From contig JAGMUV010000002.1 of assembly GCA_020744425.1 (NCBI GenBank), positions 3,950,501 to 4,014,500 on the forward strand: DNA of 64,000 bases. Reading direction: 5' to 3'. Positions within the stretch are counted from its first letter, which is position 1; every line of letters starts with the position of its first letter. Origin of the DNA: Dactylonectria macrodidyma (Eukaryota; Ascomycota; Sordariomycetes; Hypocreales; Nectriaceae). Below the pieces are notes generated by a model that was given only the letters and a program-made list of their open reading frames with translations, searched no databases and was not told the DNA's origin. The position numbers and the translations under genes are program-made. Positions 41,481 through 52,497 of this stretch are shown here, piece by piece.

Positions 41481-44400
41481 GGCTTAGACTTTTGAGAGTG
41501 GGGATGGTAGACGGGAAGTGAATGTCGACCGATGGGCCACAGGTGTCCTGAACCTGGGACGGGGGAGTAGCGTTAGTTGTGTGGTTTGAGTATCGATGCA
41601 AGTGAGAGGAGTGACGGAGGGTGAGTCACAGGCGAGTTCCTAATTCCCACACCCGGGACGGGGAAGATGGACAGGACTAGACTGGATGTCGACTGAGTCT
41701 CGGGAGAGGATGGGGGGATTGGCCAATGCCGGTGTTGGTTGGGGCAGTGTAGGGCGATTCAGGAGGACGAGGACGAAAGGCCCAGGATAGGGTGATGGAG
41801 GTTTGTGGAAGGGGGCAAGAGAGGAAGAGAGAAGAGCAGAGAAGTCTAGCCGTACCAAGGGGCTGCGTCCAAGGGCGTAGCCAGATGTCGTTCGTGTCGT
41901 TGATGAGGCGCGCGGCTGGGCAAAAGACGACGAGAGAAGAACAGGGAAGGCGGGCGATGAGTCGTCGGGATGCCGGAGATATATGTCGCACGTAACAGGG
42001 AAGGCGCAGACAAAAGACACACGGAGACAGATGCAACAGACTAGAGTCGGGCAGCTTTGGGCTATTTGGCGAGACAGGCGCGTGCGGTGAGAGCTTCGAA
42101 GCGATGAAATGGGGATGCGGATGGAGGTGGGTGGAACTGGGCAGAATGACGGGGCGCAAATGGTATATGAATGATGGGGGGAAGGGGGTCTGCAGGAGGC
42201 ACTGGGATGAACGCAGTGAGAGACGGATCGAGTTGTGATGACGGGCGCAGCAGCCAAGGGCCCAAGAGGATTCGACTCGACTCGATGATTTGGGTTGTCG
42301 AGGGTTGAAAGGGACGGGTGGCGGCCTCAGGACAGGATGGGAGGAGTGATGAAGGGCTAAGTTCTGGGAGTCGGAGGGAGAAAATGGGTTTGATGACGGG
42401 CGCGGGGGTTAAGGGACGGGGTTAGCGGAGTGCAAGGCGAGTGGAGGCGCTGGAGGATGGTTGGAGGATGGTTGGATGGCCCCGAAAGTAGATGGGTGCT
42501 TAGAAACCCGCTGGGGGCCGTCTCTCAGCCCACGCTGGGGCTCTCTGGCTGTTGCCTGGAGTCCAGCACCAATCAGGCCTTAGCGGGCGCCGTGGGCTGA
42601 GGCGAAGCCGTGCGGAGGAGGCGCATCCCTGCCGGACGTCGCTGCTGGTAGCAGAGCAAGCGAGCGGGTACATTCTGCACTAACAGATTCATTCATTGAT
42701 TCCCGCATCATGCCGCCATTCCGCCCGTTGTCGCCCATTTCAACTCCTTTCATCCAGTTTTACCATTCCACCATCAGGTTACGGGTGTCCAATGTGGCCA
42801 GCCCCAGCCGTCTTTCCGTGGTAATTAGCTCGCACTGCCCCAACATTAAACAACGCTGCCCCAAATTACCACACACGGTAGCACAGTAGCAAGACCGGCC
42901 GGACAGTGAGCACAGCGTTGGGATGGACCTCCGGCCGGAAGCAACGGCTTCGGGACCACGGGCTACGCTCACAAGTACCCCCGCTATCGCGGGCCCAAAC
43001 CAGACCCAGCGAAATCCGTCATCCAAGTCCGCCCAGCTAAGATCTTTTGCCTATGCCTTGACCAGCCCGAGTGGGTTCGCACAGCTGCCCGTTTCGGTCC
43101 CCTTGTGGCATCGGCCAGGCTCTGTGCGAGCGCGTGCGAGACGATGGCTGCCGTCCATGGCGACGCTTGCAGAGGCAGACAAATTCTCAGGCCTGTGAGT
43201 GCTCCAATGCAGGGCCACGAGCAAAAATTGGGGGTCCGGACGAGCTTTCATTGCGTACCTAGATGTCGTGGCCAGTCCACCATTTCACCATTCCACCCCC
43301 CTCTTCTCGTTCCCCCGTAGGATTGTCCATGACGGCGATCATGGGCTTGCCAAGACTTGTAATTTTTTGGCGTTTTCGCTATTTTGGAAACGAAACCACC
43401 CCCCTCATCTATTTCAATCTTCGCGATCTGCTGGAGACGGATGCGTTGTGGCGTCTGAGGTTGATGATGGTGACTACTTCGTAATTCCATCCTACAGCAC
43501 CTGGAACACCTGCTTACTGAGTACGAAGCATCTCATAGTGGGTGGTACCCATCATGACAACCCGCTAGCCAGCTGATGGCGATCCAGCGAAAAGTGACGT
43601 CGAACATCAAAAGAAGAGCACGGGTCGTACCATTGCCGCTTCCCGGACCACTTCTTGTCCTCTCCATCCAGCTGTCCAGTGGCAATGATACAACCACTGC
43701 CATGAGCCTATCGAAGAGCCTTGCGCCAGGGATGGCCGCCCGCTGGCCCGTTGTTGTTAGTGTCGCTGGCTCCTGGTCAAACGGTCCCACCCTCTTGAAG
43801 TGTACGGGCGGACACAAGCGGACTACGGTGGGAAGTGTCCACTTAAAAGAGTCGCACTAGCTCTGGGCTTTCCACTGGGCTTTTCGATCTGGACGACTGC
43901 TTGCAGGCTTGCAGGGCGCCAGGGAGGCCGTTGCAACGAGCCTCTGCAGTAACTTTGGGAGGGGGGATGGGTCGAGGACCTGCTGCTGCTCTCTTCTGGG
44001 CCTGCACGGCGTACGCTTTTGGCTCGCAGAGCCTCTCCTTTTTTCCCTGTTTGCTCCGCAACCCATATGACCTGGCCTCACCAGAGGAGTCATACTTCGT
44101 ACCTCCTGCGGATATACCCCTGCTCCACTATCGCACTCGCTCCCACACTTTGCTACCACACTCTTTTTCCACACTGTTTGGACTGGCTCCCAAACTTGCT
44201 GCTCCCATGTCGTTGCTGCATCCCTTGTAATCCTGGGCCTATCACACCCACACAAGCATCGTCTTGTCACTATCAACTCATGTCCCTCTGGCTTGCATGC
44301 ACAATATGTAAGTCTCCCCTCCACCTCAGCCTTGTTCTCTGGCTGTGCACTGCCGCCCACGATGCACTGGGCAGCCTACTCGTTCTCGCCCCTTGTTTCC

Positions 44401-46995
44401 AATGTTCCGCCCCAGGGCCATTGCTGCACCACCATGCGATTATGGTTTTACTCTGCATCGTGAAAAGCTTCAGGTTTCTGTGGCTGAAGGGATGTGCCAC
44501 ACATAGCAGGGGGTGTCATCTGCGATGCAGGGTTCGCCTCAAGCATGAAGCATCAGCCAGGTGCATAGACCATGGATATGACGAACTCAGTTGCAGTCCG
44601 CTACAGATGGACGGATTGACAGACGGATTGGCTGTGGGCCACCTCTCCTCACTCACATGTCGCCGCAACTATGCCATCGCCATCGTCACTGGCCAATGGC
44701 CCCCATGGTGTCGTGGGGTTCGAGTTCGAGACCTTTGGACAACCCGATAACAGCGAGAAAACAAGAATACCGAATCAAAAGTCCTAGGACGCACGGCACT
44801 GACGCAACACAACACGCACTGAGTGAACCCTTCCGCTCAGAAATCTCGTTGTGCTGCGTGCGTGCGTTGCCCAGACCGTCATCTGCCCACCCTCCCCCTC
44901 CGTTTCCTAGTCCTGCCGAGCCGGCAGCTCGCCCTACTGGGCGCTTGGCACGACATTCTGAGGTGCGAATAGGGTAGCAGTGACATGTACTTGATGTACG
45001 GGAGTACTACGTACCCTCTCGTCTGTCTCACAGGTCCTACGAATCCCTGGCTTGCCCGCGTCTTCGGTCGACATGCCGCCCTCTGTCCTCCATCCTGGCC
45101 TTCTGGGCTCCGGCTTCTGAGCGAGCGAACACATCCACAGACTGCAGGTGGGACCATTTTGCATGCATTCAACGCATCCTGGAGCCAATGGATCCTCGGG
45201 TCCCCTCTCTGGATGCTCCGCCCGATCCACAAGTAGGGCTGGTGGGCCAGGGGAAGCAGGACAGAGGGGCTTGAGAGGAAGCTAGAGAGGAGAGCCAGAG
45301 AGGAGACAGGCCAGAAGCGTTGACTCAATCCCATGTTCGGTCACTTCCCTTTTCGGCCAGCTCGGCAACCGCAACGTCTCCAGTTCCTAGATTCCTAGAT
45401 TCCTAGAGGTCCTACTCTATTCTGCAGAACTGCGCTCATGCTGGTCGTCCTACACCACCGATGACAACTGGACCATGACGACTCTCGTTGACGCATCCTC
45501 GCAGCACCCGCCGCCGCTCCCTGAAACCTGCAGCAGCTCGCCCGCCATCACGCGCCCCGTTGTTGGGCTTCGTTTAACTTGGTAAGTTGCGACACCGAGA
45601 GAAGGATCGGCTTGGCGCCGACGCAGCATCGAAAGTTGGGGATATTTGTGGATACGTACGCCGCGCCGAGGGTACGTACGTCCGTAGGACGCCGGCCACT
45701 GATGTCTCGCGACGGGACACGTATCCACGCAACCCTCCCCTCCTTCACCGCAAACACGACGGCTGAATCATTGGCGAATCGACTCTTCCCCATCAGCCCT
45801 ATCGTGGGGCAGGTCGTATTGGTCCTCAGCTGGCCAATGACGTGCCAGTTTATCGAGCAGCCTGTTCCCACGTTCCGGCCTGATGCACCAGCAAGGCACC
45901 CATATTCTTTTACAACAGGGGGATACGTACGCATGGAACAGATTTGGCCCGGTTCTCTCAGGTCGATACGATGCTTATTCTTGTTATTTTTTCTCTTTGT
46001 TCTTAATTCGCGCCTCCAAGTCCAAGCCTTGCCCTATTCTTGTCGATCTGAGACACTCCGAGTCCTACGCTGCAACTTGTTGGGCCGACGCCAGATAGAC
46101 TAGGATACTTGTAGCTTCCCCTCATCGCTCGCCTCCCCCCATGTCGCGACCCAAAATTGGGCTCTCGTCACAAGGCAACTGTTAATTGACAGACCTCATT
46201 CGATGGATGAAAGGGCTCGTGGACAAACCCGTCCCCGGGCCTCGGTTAAAACTTTTTCAACCGTCAAGTCACAGTTGCCTGCTTTTCAGGTGTCCTATCA
46301 CAGTAGTTCCTAGTCTAGATCATATGAGTTCTGGATCTTTTGTTGACGTGGGTTCATGGGGGTTTTTTTTCTCCCAACCCTTGATGTTGTTGCTCGCCAC
46401 CCTTTCGAATTGCGAATCGGGACATTTCCAAGGTTCGCAACCCCCCCGGTTTGGGTCGCAGCCCCTCCACCTTGTTGATCGCAAGACGTTGAATAATGAC
46501 GCCATTGGGTTCTGGGTTCGGGGACTAGATTCGCGGCCTAATTCTGACATGTCGATTCGCGCAACTACTCTCTCGCCATCACAAATTCAATGGAATACAG
46601 GTGGGGGACTCTTGGGCATTAAGGCTAGACCAGCACTTTTGTCTATGCATTTCACTCGCAATGGGAACTGCTAGGCAATTTTGTGACCTGGCCTCTGGGA
46701 GAAGGAAAACACCACATACTAATGATACCTATTGCAGAACGAGCAAATTGTAAGAGCTATATTATTGCTAAATTCGAGAATGGAATGTATGGAGAAAATA
46801 CCACAAAGCGAACTCAACTAGGCTGTAGACTGTTGTAAGATGCTGAATTCATCAAGTTAATACTAATGGCATAGAGTAAGTTAATGCTTTATGGTAATTA
46901 TACGATGATTTTCTACCACCCCTTGTCCAGCAATGAATAGCCTTGGCTATATGTACGTCTATTTGTGTATGATATGAGTTATCATGCTAATCTCC
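41481..46995. other. 5.5 kb gene-empty region upstream of the C2H2 factor
   Basis: On the minus strand 41481-42300 is C/T-rich and reads as a long pyrimidine-rich leader and promoter of the C2H2 gene. The rest holds many frames of up to 243 codons with unbalanced composition (Trp/Cys/His/Pro-rich) and no family resemblance. Small features: three TTCCTAGA-type units at 45384-45408, and three TACGTA sites at 45653, 45673 and 45924. A strongly A/T-rich stretch covers 46700-46990. A noncoding RNA or unrecognised gene is possible; none can be supported by eye. Confidence 0.5.
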
Positions 46996-47586
46996 CTAGT
47001 AATGACTTCGCCCAAAACAAACTCGCTCGACTGAACCCTCCTCCGAATATTCATCGTAGTCCAGAACCGCGAATGTAGGACCATCCACCTCCGACTGAGT
47101 CAAAGGCGAGACGATGTCCAAGGAAGCTGTCGGCGAGGTAGATGATGTCGGCGATGTGGCCTTCACCAGCACGATCGACTTTGGCAGAATAGGGTCAGCC
47201 GCCGTGGCCATCTCTGCGTGATACACCTGGTCAACCCCCGTAGGATCCGTGATGACGGCGAGAGGCACCCGCTGGTGATGCGTCTCCCAGCCGGCATCGT
47301 TCTCGAGTTGCCGGCGCGCCCTGTCCCGATCACGCCGGCTATCGCCCTTCTTCCTGCGACTCTTCCGAAGCTGCGCCTGTGCCCGCGTCGCCAGCCGGAA
47401 GGACTCCACGCAAGCCGAGCAGTAGCCGTTGGTGTACTTGTGCTCCTGCGTCTCGCGGCACGGCGGCGGATCCGGGAAGAAGCACGAGAACCAGCCCCAG
47501 GGGTTCGGCTTCGCTCCGGCGCAGAGGACCAGGTGCCCCTTGTAGCAGTGCCCGCACTGGTAGATGGTGTAGACTGTCAAGCACAT
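46996..47586 (-). CDS. Small protein with N-terminal Cys/His cluster, unknown function
   Basis: One exon encodes 196 residues. The first 60 contain eight Cys (2, 11, 14, 22, 35, 43, 56, 59) and two His at 13 and 18. They include C-G-H-C and C-S-A-C pairs, which look like a zinc-binding module. There is no signal peptide, so the cysteines are more likely to bind metal than form disulfides. A very basic, Lys/Arg-rich helix (residues ~70-95) follows, then a Ser/Thr/Pro stretch and an acidic C-terminus. The layout, Cys module plus basic helix, is compatible with a nuclear or nucleic-acid-binding protein; this is inference. Proteins starting M-C-L-T-x-Y-T-I-Y-Q-C-G-H are in my recollection common in Hypocreales, without known function. 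Confidence 0.75.
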   Translation of the reverse strand: MCLTVYTIYQCGHCYKGHLVLCAGAKPNPWGWFSCFFPDPPPCRETQEHKYTNGYCSACVESFRLATRAQAQLRKSRRKKGDSRRDRDRARRQLENDAGWETHHQRVPLAVITDPTGVDQVYHAEMATAADPILPKSIVLVKATSPTSSTSPTASLDIVSPLTQSEVDGPTFAVLDYDEYSEEGSVERVCFGRSHY

Positions 47587-47970
47587 GTTATTCTCTTCTT
47601 CTTCTCCTTCTTCTTCTCACTATTGTTGTAGCTTATTTGCTGTAACCTTGGCTTTCGAAAAAAAAAAACCCGTTTCCCTTACTCTGAAAGTAAAGACTGA
47701 GCTCATTATATATCCATGAGATTCCGCTGAGCACATGCCATTCTCGTTCATTGAATATCTGTGTTCTTATGTGCTGGGCTCAAAGCGCCAGGCATTGTTA
47801 CGTGAATAAAGCCTTGAACAGCGAGACTGTTCAGATAGTTCAAAGAAACCCACCGTATGAAAGAGGCTTGCTACCTATGATGTACCTAAGCACATTTATT
47901 GTTGTTAGACACTCCTGTTGCTGCGAATCTAAAAGAGTATTCCTATTGAGGCTGTATAACATTGCTTATT
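47587..47970. other. Intergenic, promoter of the Cys-cluster gene
   Basis: 384 bp hold the promoter of the small Cys protein (minus) and the 3' flank of the GT69 gene (minus). A CTT-rich run at 47590-47616 lies just before the start codon. I see nothing else. Confidence 0.5.
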
Positions 47971-49336
47971 CTATACATGAGCCCATCCGTTGTCAATCAC
48001 AACCTGCATCTCGTTGATCAGACAAAACTCGCCAGGTTCGCGACGCCCCAGGCCCTCCTTCTTCCACTGCCCTACGCGTCGCCTGACTACCCATCTCTCG
48101 AACGGGAGAGCCGTCCATCGTCGAAGTCTGTTAACCCACAAACCGAAGAAGATGTCCCAGACTGACAGCCAGGACTCGTTGTCGCTAGCCGGGTGCGTGG
48201 CCTGGTAGGCAGGCAGATTGTAGCCGACGCGGACGTGCGGGTTGAGGAAGACGCCGCGGGTCTTGGAGAGCGGGTTATCGGCATGGATGAGGCAACACTC
48301 GGAGCCTTCGAGGTGATGACTAGCGAGGGAGTCTGTGACAGCGCGAAAGCGGAGCGCAGACGAAGAGATGAAGGGTTCCGCTGGCATGGCGACTGATAGA
48401 CGCGGTAAGTTACTATACCATGATACTATTGTGTTCAGAGACGAAGGAGATCAACGAACCTATTCCATTCCAACAGCTCTTGACCGGCACGGCATCGACG
48501 TGGTTGACCAGGGCATTCCTCGAGGCGCTGGAGTGCAAGTATGGCCAAGTCTGCATGGCATGTGCCTCCCCCTGAGTGTCCCTGAGCGCAAATGTGTCAT
48601 AGTATAACGGTGGTTTGGAGAAGTCCAGGGAGCATGCGGCAGCATATTCGCCGCCATTGGTATTGAGGAGCTTCAAGACGTCATCGGTCTGTTCTCGTAG
48701 AACAAGTAGTTAGCTACCGAGCGCTCTCCCACATCCGAATGCGAACAAACGTACCGTGAATACCACGTCATTTAGGAAGAGGACCTTGTCAAAGGTCGTG
48801 CCGTTTTCATGGAGCTCGACAAGGTCGCGAATTGTCTTGTTCCTCAGCTTTGCGAGGTACGGTATCCTCCTTAGCTCTGTACCCCGAGAAGTTTTGATCC
48901 AACCCTCTCCCTGGTCGCCCTTTGCAATCTCGTCATGGTGTGTCGTGGCCGACAGCTCGATTCTACGCAGCACGCCTCGGCGCTCAAGCTGACCATCCAG
49001 CTCCCGCAGCACCTCCTTGGAATCATCCCAGCTGCCGCTCTCGTAGATGCTGACAAAGACATTCTCGGGCCCAAAGAGCTCGGTCAACTTGATGACGGCA
49101 TCGTTCCAGTGGTGACGCAGTATTTTGCCGTTGTTCCAGTGCATGCTGGCTATGTAGATGCGCTCGGGGGGCTGCGAGAGCCGCGGCGCCGGGGTTCGCT
49201 CGGCATCGGCGATGTCGCGGTGGATTCGGAGGACATCGACGACGTTGATAAGGCAGGCGAGGAGGAGAAGGATCTTGATGGTTCGTGAGCGAAGGAGCCG
49301 GCGCAGGTAGAAGCGGTTTCCCTGTGAGAGGATCAT
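47971..49336 (-). CDS. GT69 family glycosyltransferase (CAP59-like)
   Basis: Exons 49336-48755, 48688-48460 and 48392-47971 encode 410 residues; introns are 66 and 67 nt. The second junction rebuilds C-W-N-G-I-V-A, a conserved CAP59 segment. A single hydrophobic stretch at residues ~20-37 after a basic N-terminus makes it a type II Golgi or ER membrane protein. The luminal domain shows F-V-S-I-Y-E-S-G-S-W-D and F-L-N-D-V-V-F-T followed by T-D-D. These are hallmarks of the cryptococcal CAP59/CMT1 alpha-1,3-mannosyltransferase group. In ascomycetes these proteins probably act on wall or glycolipid mannose chains; the acceptor is not known. It lies 0.7 kb from the PMT1 gene on the same strand. 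Confidence 0.9.
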
Positions 49337-50058
49337 GGTTCTCTTCGAGCTATCGATGGGCGTAGTCTTGGACAGCGATACCGCATCATAGAGGTGGCCG
49401 TCGGCGTCGCACGGCTAAGTACAAAGCCGCAATTGGTAGAATCGCGGCCTAGTCGGATAGAAGATGCGCAGGGAGCAATACCATGACAACTAATGGCCGA
49501 GGAACGTGGCCGTAACAGGTGAGGGTTGAAAGCCGGTTAGCACTTGGGATGGGGCGCATAATGGCACACGAACAAGGGAGGTGTGTGGCTCATACGAGAT
49601 GTGCGCCACATCCGCCCTGCGCTACTCCTCTGTCCATCCCTGGACTGCTTTACAATGATGATCATCTAATTTATGATACTCGGGCAGGAAGCTTCAGCTT
49701 ACACTTGCAGCTCTTCACACGGATATTAAATCCTGGACTTCACGAACTCGGCTCAAACTGTAATCAAATAAAGAACAAACTCATCAATAGCTTCTCCATC
49801 CCATACATGTAACTTTTCTCTTGAAAGCATGGTTATGCGAGATTCTGCTTCTTCAGCTATGGTACATTCCATTGGGACTCTCCCGTTTACCCAGTGGTGG
49901 CGGCCAAGTATCTTCTTGGGTCTATAAGTCCACCGTTCAGCCCGTGAATAACATCCCGTGTGCCTCAAATGTTCCTACAATTCCAACTCGAATCTCATTT
50001 CGCAATACTCGCCATTTATGAGATCCCACACCTGCGTTTGCCACACCTACGAAGCCGT
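49337..50058. other. Intergenic, GT69 promoter
   Basis: 722 bp hold the promoter of the GT69 gene and the 3' flank of pmt1. No gene, repeat or clear TATA box was seen. Confidence 0.5.
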
Positions 50059-52497
50059 TTACTTGGCAAAGTGCAGGTCATAGCCCAGCCACTTGCGTCG
50101 AAGGACCTGGTCCACGGAGAGACCAGGGTAGCCGTATGTCAGGGGCAAGAAGAAATACCAGCCTGCAATGATGACAACAATGACAGCAAGGCAAGCAATC
50201 CAGGCACTGAGCATACTCTGGCCGGCAAATCGCTCTCGGGCAGTGACGTGGTGTCTGGGGCCGGCAATCGCCTTCTTGTCCTTAGGGTTCTGGGCGATCT
50301 CCTCGACGGGTTCCGAGTTGAAAATGAATTCAAGGAGAGCACCGGCAACCAAACAAGATGCGAGATGAGCTGGAAGATAATGATGCAAGAAAAGCTGTCT
50401 TCCCATGAGGTAGAATGGGAAATAGTGAGTGGCCCAGGCCAGGAAGAAGAATCCCGTTGAGTTGTAGAGTCGGGAACGAGTGCCTATACACTGGTTAACA
50501 TGCTGAGCAGGAAACAAAATCGCCTTTATTTACGTACGGTGATCCAGGGCATCAATGCCACGGCGAAGGGAGACCTGATCGGCCAGAACAATACCAGCGT
50601 AGACGGCTAGGAGACTGCTGGCAAGCCACCAGCCCATGGGGTTGCCGAGGAAGTAGATTTGCTGGCGGGTATCGGACTGAGTCCAGAAGCTGACACCTCG
50701 GAGCAGGAAAGGCCACTGGTAAGGGTGGCTGGAGTAGGGGTGGCTGCTGGTCAACTTGCTGTTGTGGTAGAACATGGCTCGCTGGAGCTCAAACCACTTC
50801 TGCAAGAAGGGCAGCTGCTTGACCTTGCGCTCCGGCTTCTGGCGGCGGGCGTCGTCGGGGGCCAGAGAAGGAATATCTTCCACAACCCAGATGTTGGAGC
50901 TGGGGGCAATCTGCTTGTTTCCGTTGATCTCCTGCTGCTTGTATCCCCACTCAGGTAAAGGTTTGGTGTGAGTCCACATGGCTACCTTGCTAGGATTGTG
51001 GATGAGCTTGAAGTGGCCGGAGACGGACTTAAAGCCCTGGTTCTTCTTTCCGTGTTCAATTCGGACCTCAAAAAGCGTGTCATTCTCTCGCTTGCCAAAT
51101 GCTTCCTCAGGGGTCACAGCGGTAAACTCCTGGTTGGTGGGGAACCAGGGAGAGGCGACGTCGTGAGAAAGGAGGACCATGTTCGTGCCCAGGTGGCGGA
51201 GGCGTACCAGGTCGTGGTTCTTGACGTTGCGACCGGTTTGCTTGTCACCATTCGCGGGGAGGATTTCCCAGTAGTTGTTGGTATCGTTGTAGGGATATCC
51301 AGTGACCTGCTGGCCCTGGCTAGAAACACGACCATCATCATATCGAAGGGGGTACTTGTCCTCGTGGCTGTGGAGGTACGTCTTGGTCTCCTTGTGTCGG
51401 ATGGAGATGCTGTCGTAGTACTGGATGTCAATGGAGTTGGCGAGCATGACATTGTCACTGAGCGTCTCCTGGAACTCCGGGGTCATGAAGTCGTCGCCAG
51501 GACCGGAGCGGTAGAGAACGGCAAAGTGGACTTGGAACCAGAAGAGGTAGAATAGGAAAGGCATGATGATCAGGCCAAAGGCACGGGCAGCAAAGTGCTT
51601 GCCGAAATCGATGAGGTCAATGGCACCACCGGGTCGGTTGATGTTAAGAAGGTCCCAGAGGTCAATGACGACGGCGGAACCAATGGTAACAAAGGCGAAT
51701 AGACCGACGTACTTGGTGGACATGTCGCAGGACAAGGCAAATCCAGTGAGGATAAGCCACTTCCACCACTTCCGGGAGAAGGGCTCGTGTCGAAGCTTGT
51801 AGAACTTGATGTAGAAGAGCAAGCTGCAAGCCATTGCGAGAACCAGGGTGGCATCAAGGAGGATGAGGCGGGTCTGCCCAATGTGCGCATTATCGAGGAG
51901 GATCAAGCCAGCAGCGAGGACGCAAGCAGGGAGACTGTAGCCAGACTCCCACATGATGAGGTAGGTGACAGAGACGGTCAGGGCGCCGAGAATAGCGGGC
52001 AAGGCGCGGAAAGCAACGTAGGGAACCTTGTTGGCAATGTAGGAGTCGCCAATGTTCTCAAAGTGGAAGTGGCCATCATAGCCGACGAGCCAGCCCATGA
52101 AAGCGAAGAGGAGCTTGCCGAACGGAGGATGAACGTCGAAAAAGTAGGTTCGTTCGAGATAGTAAGAGGCGAACTGCGAGGGCAAGGTGTCAACATTGAC
52201 AAATCATAGTCAGAAGCAGCAACGGTCGCGTACCTTTCCAAAGTGAACCTCGTCAAAGACAACCTCGTTGGGGTGGCTGATGCCCCAGAAACGGGTGACG
52301 AAGGCCAGGACGGTGATGATGAAGAATGCGATCTTGTAGTCGCCGTCATACTGAGCATGGGCTCTCTGAGCGCCAGCTTTGGCGAGCTTATCGAGTTCTT
52401 CCTCGGGAGCGAAGACGACGGCAACCTCAGATTTCTCCTTCTTGGAGGGCGGGTTCCGCTGTCGCAGGCTGCCCTGCGGCGTGGAAGGGCGAGCCAT
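50059..52497 (-). CDS. pmt1: Protein O-mannosyltransferase, PMT1 family (three exons)
   Basis: Exons 52497-52234, 52173-50538 and 50483-50059 encode 774 residues. The enzyme moves mannose from dolichyl-phosphate-mannose to Ser/Thr of secretory proteins in the ER. The catalytic loop is clear: V-V-F-D-E-V-H-F-G-K joined by splicing to F-A-S-Y-Y-L, then F-F-D-V-H-P-P-F-G-K. The F-A-S-Y-Y-L-E-R-T-Y-F-F-D wording fits the PMT1 rather than PMT2 (Y-H-D-V-H-P-P-L) or PMT4 subfamily. Multiple transmembrane segments flank a luminal MIR domain around residues 320-510 (L-R-H-L-G-T-N-M ... S-H-D). The third exon uses the acceptor at 50484-50485, not the nearer AG at 50490-50491, to keep frame. PMT1 proteins normally pair with a PMT2 partner, which is not in this window. 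Confidence 0.95.

Noticed and set aside
41640..42257. 205-codon minus-strand frame upstream of the C2H2 factor
   Set aside because: It is translation of a pyrimidine-rich stretch (Ser/Pro/Leu-rich) and is better explained as leader or promoter.
44690..44740. GGTTCGAG-like sequence resembling a tRNA B box
   Set aside because: No acceptor stem, D-arm or anticodon arm can be folded around it.
44019..44750. 243-codon plus-strand frame
   Set aside because: Composition is Cys/His/Trp-rich and uneven, there is no motif or splice logic, and other frames in the same DNA are equally long.
45579..46103. 174-codon plus-strand frame
   Set aside because: No family resemblance; overlapping minus-strand frame of similar length; neighbouring DNA shows no coding pattern.
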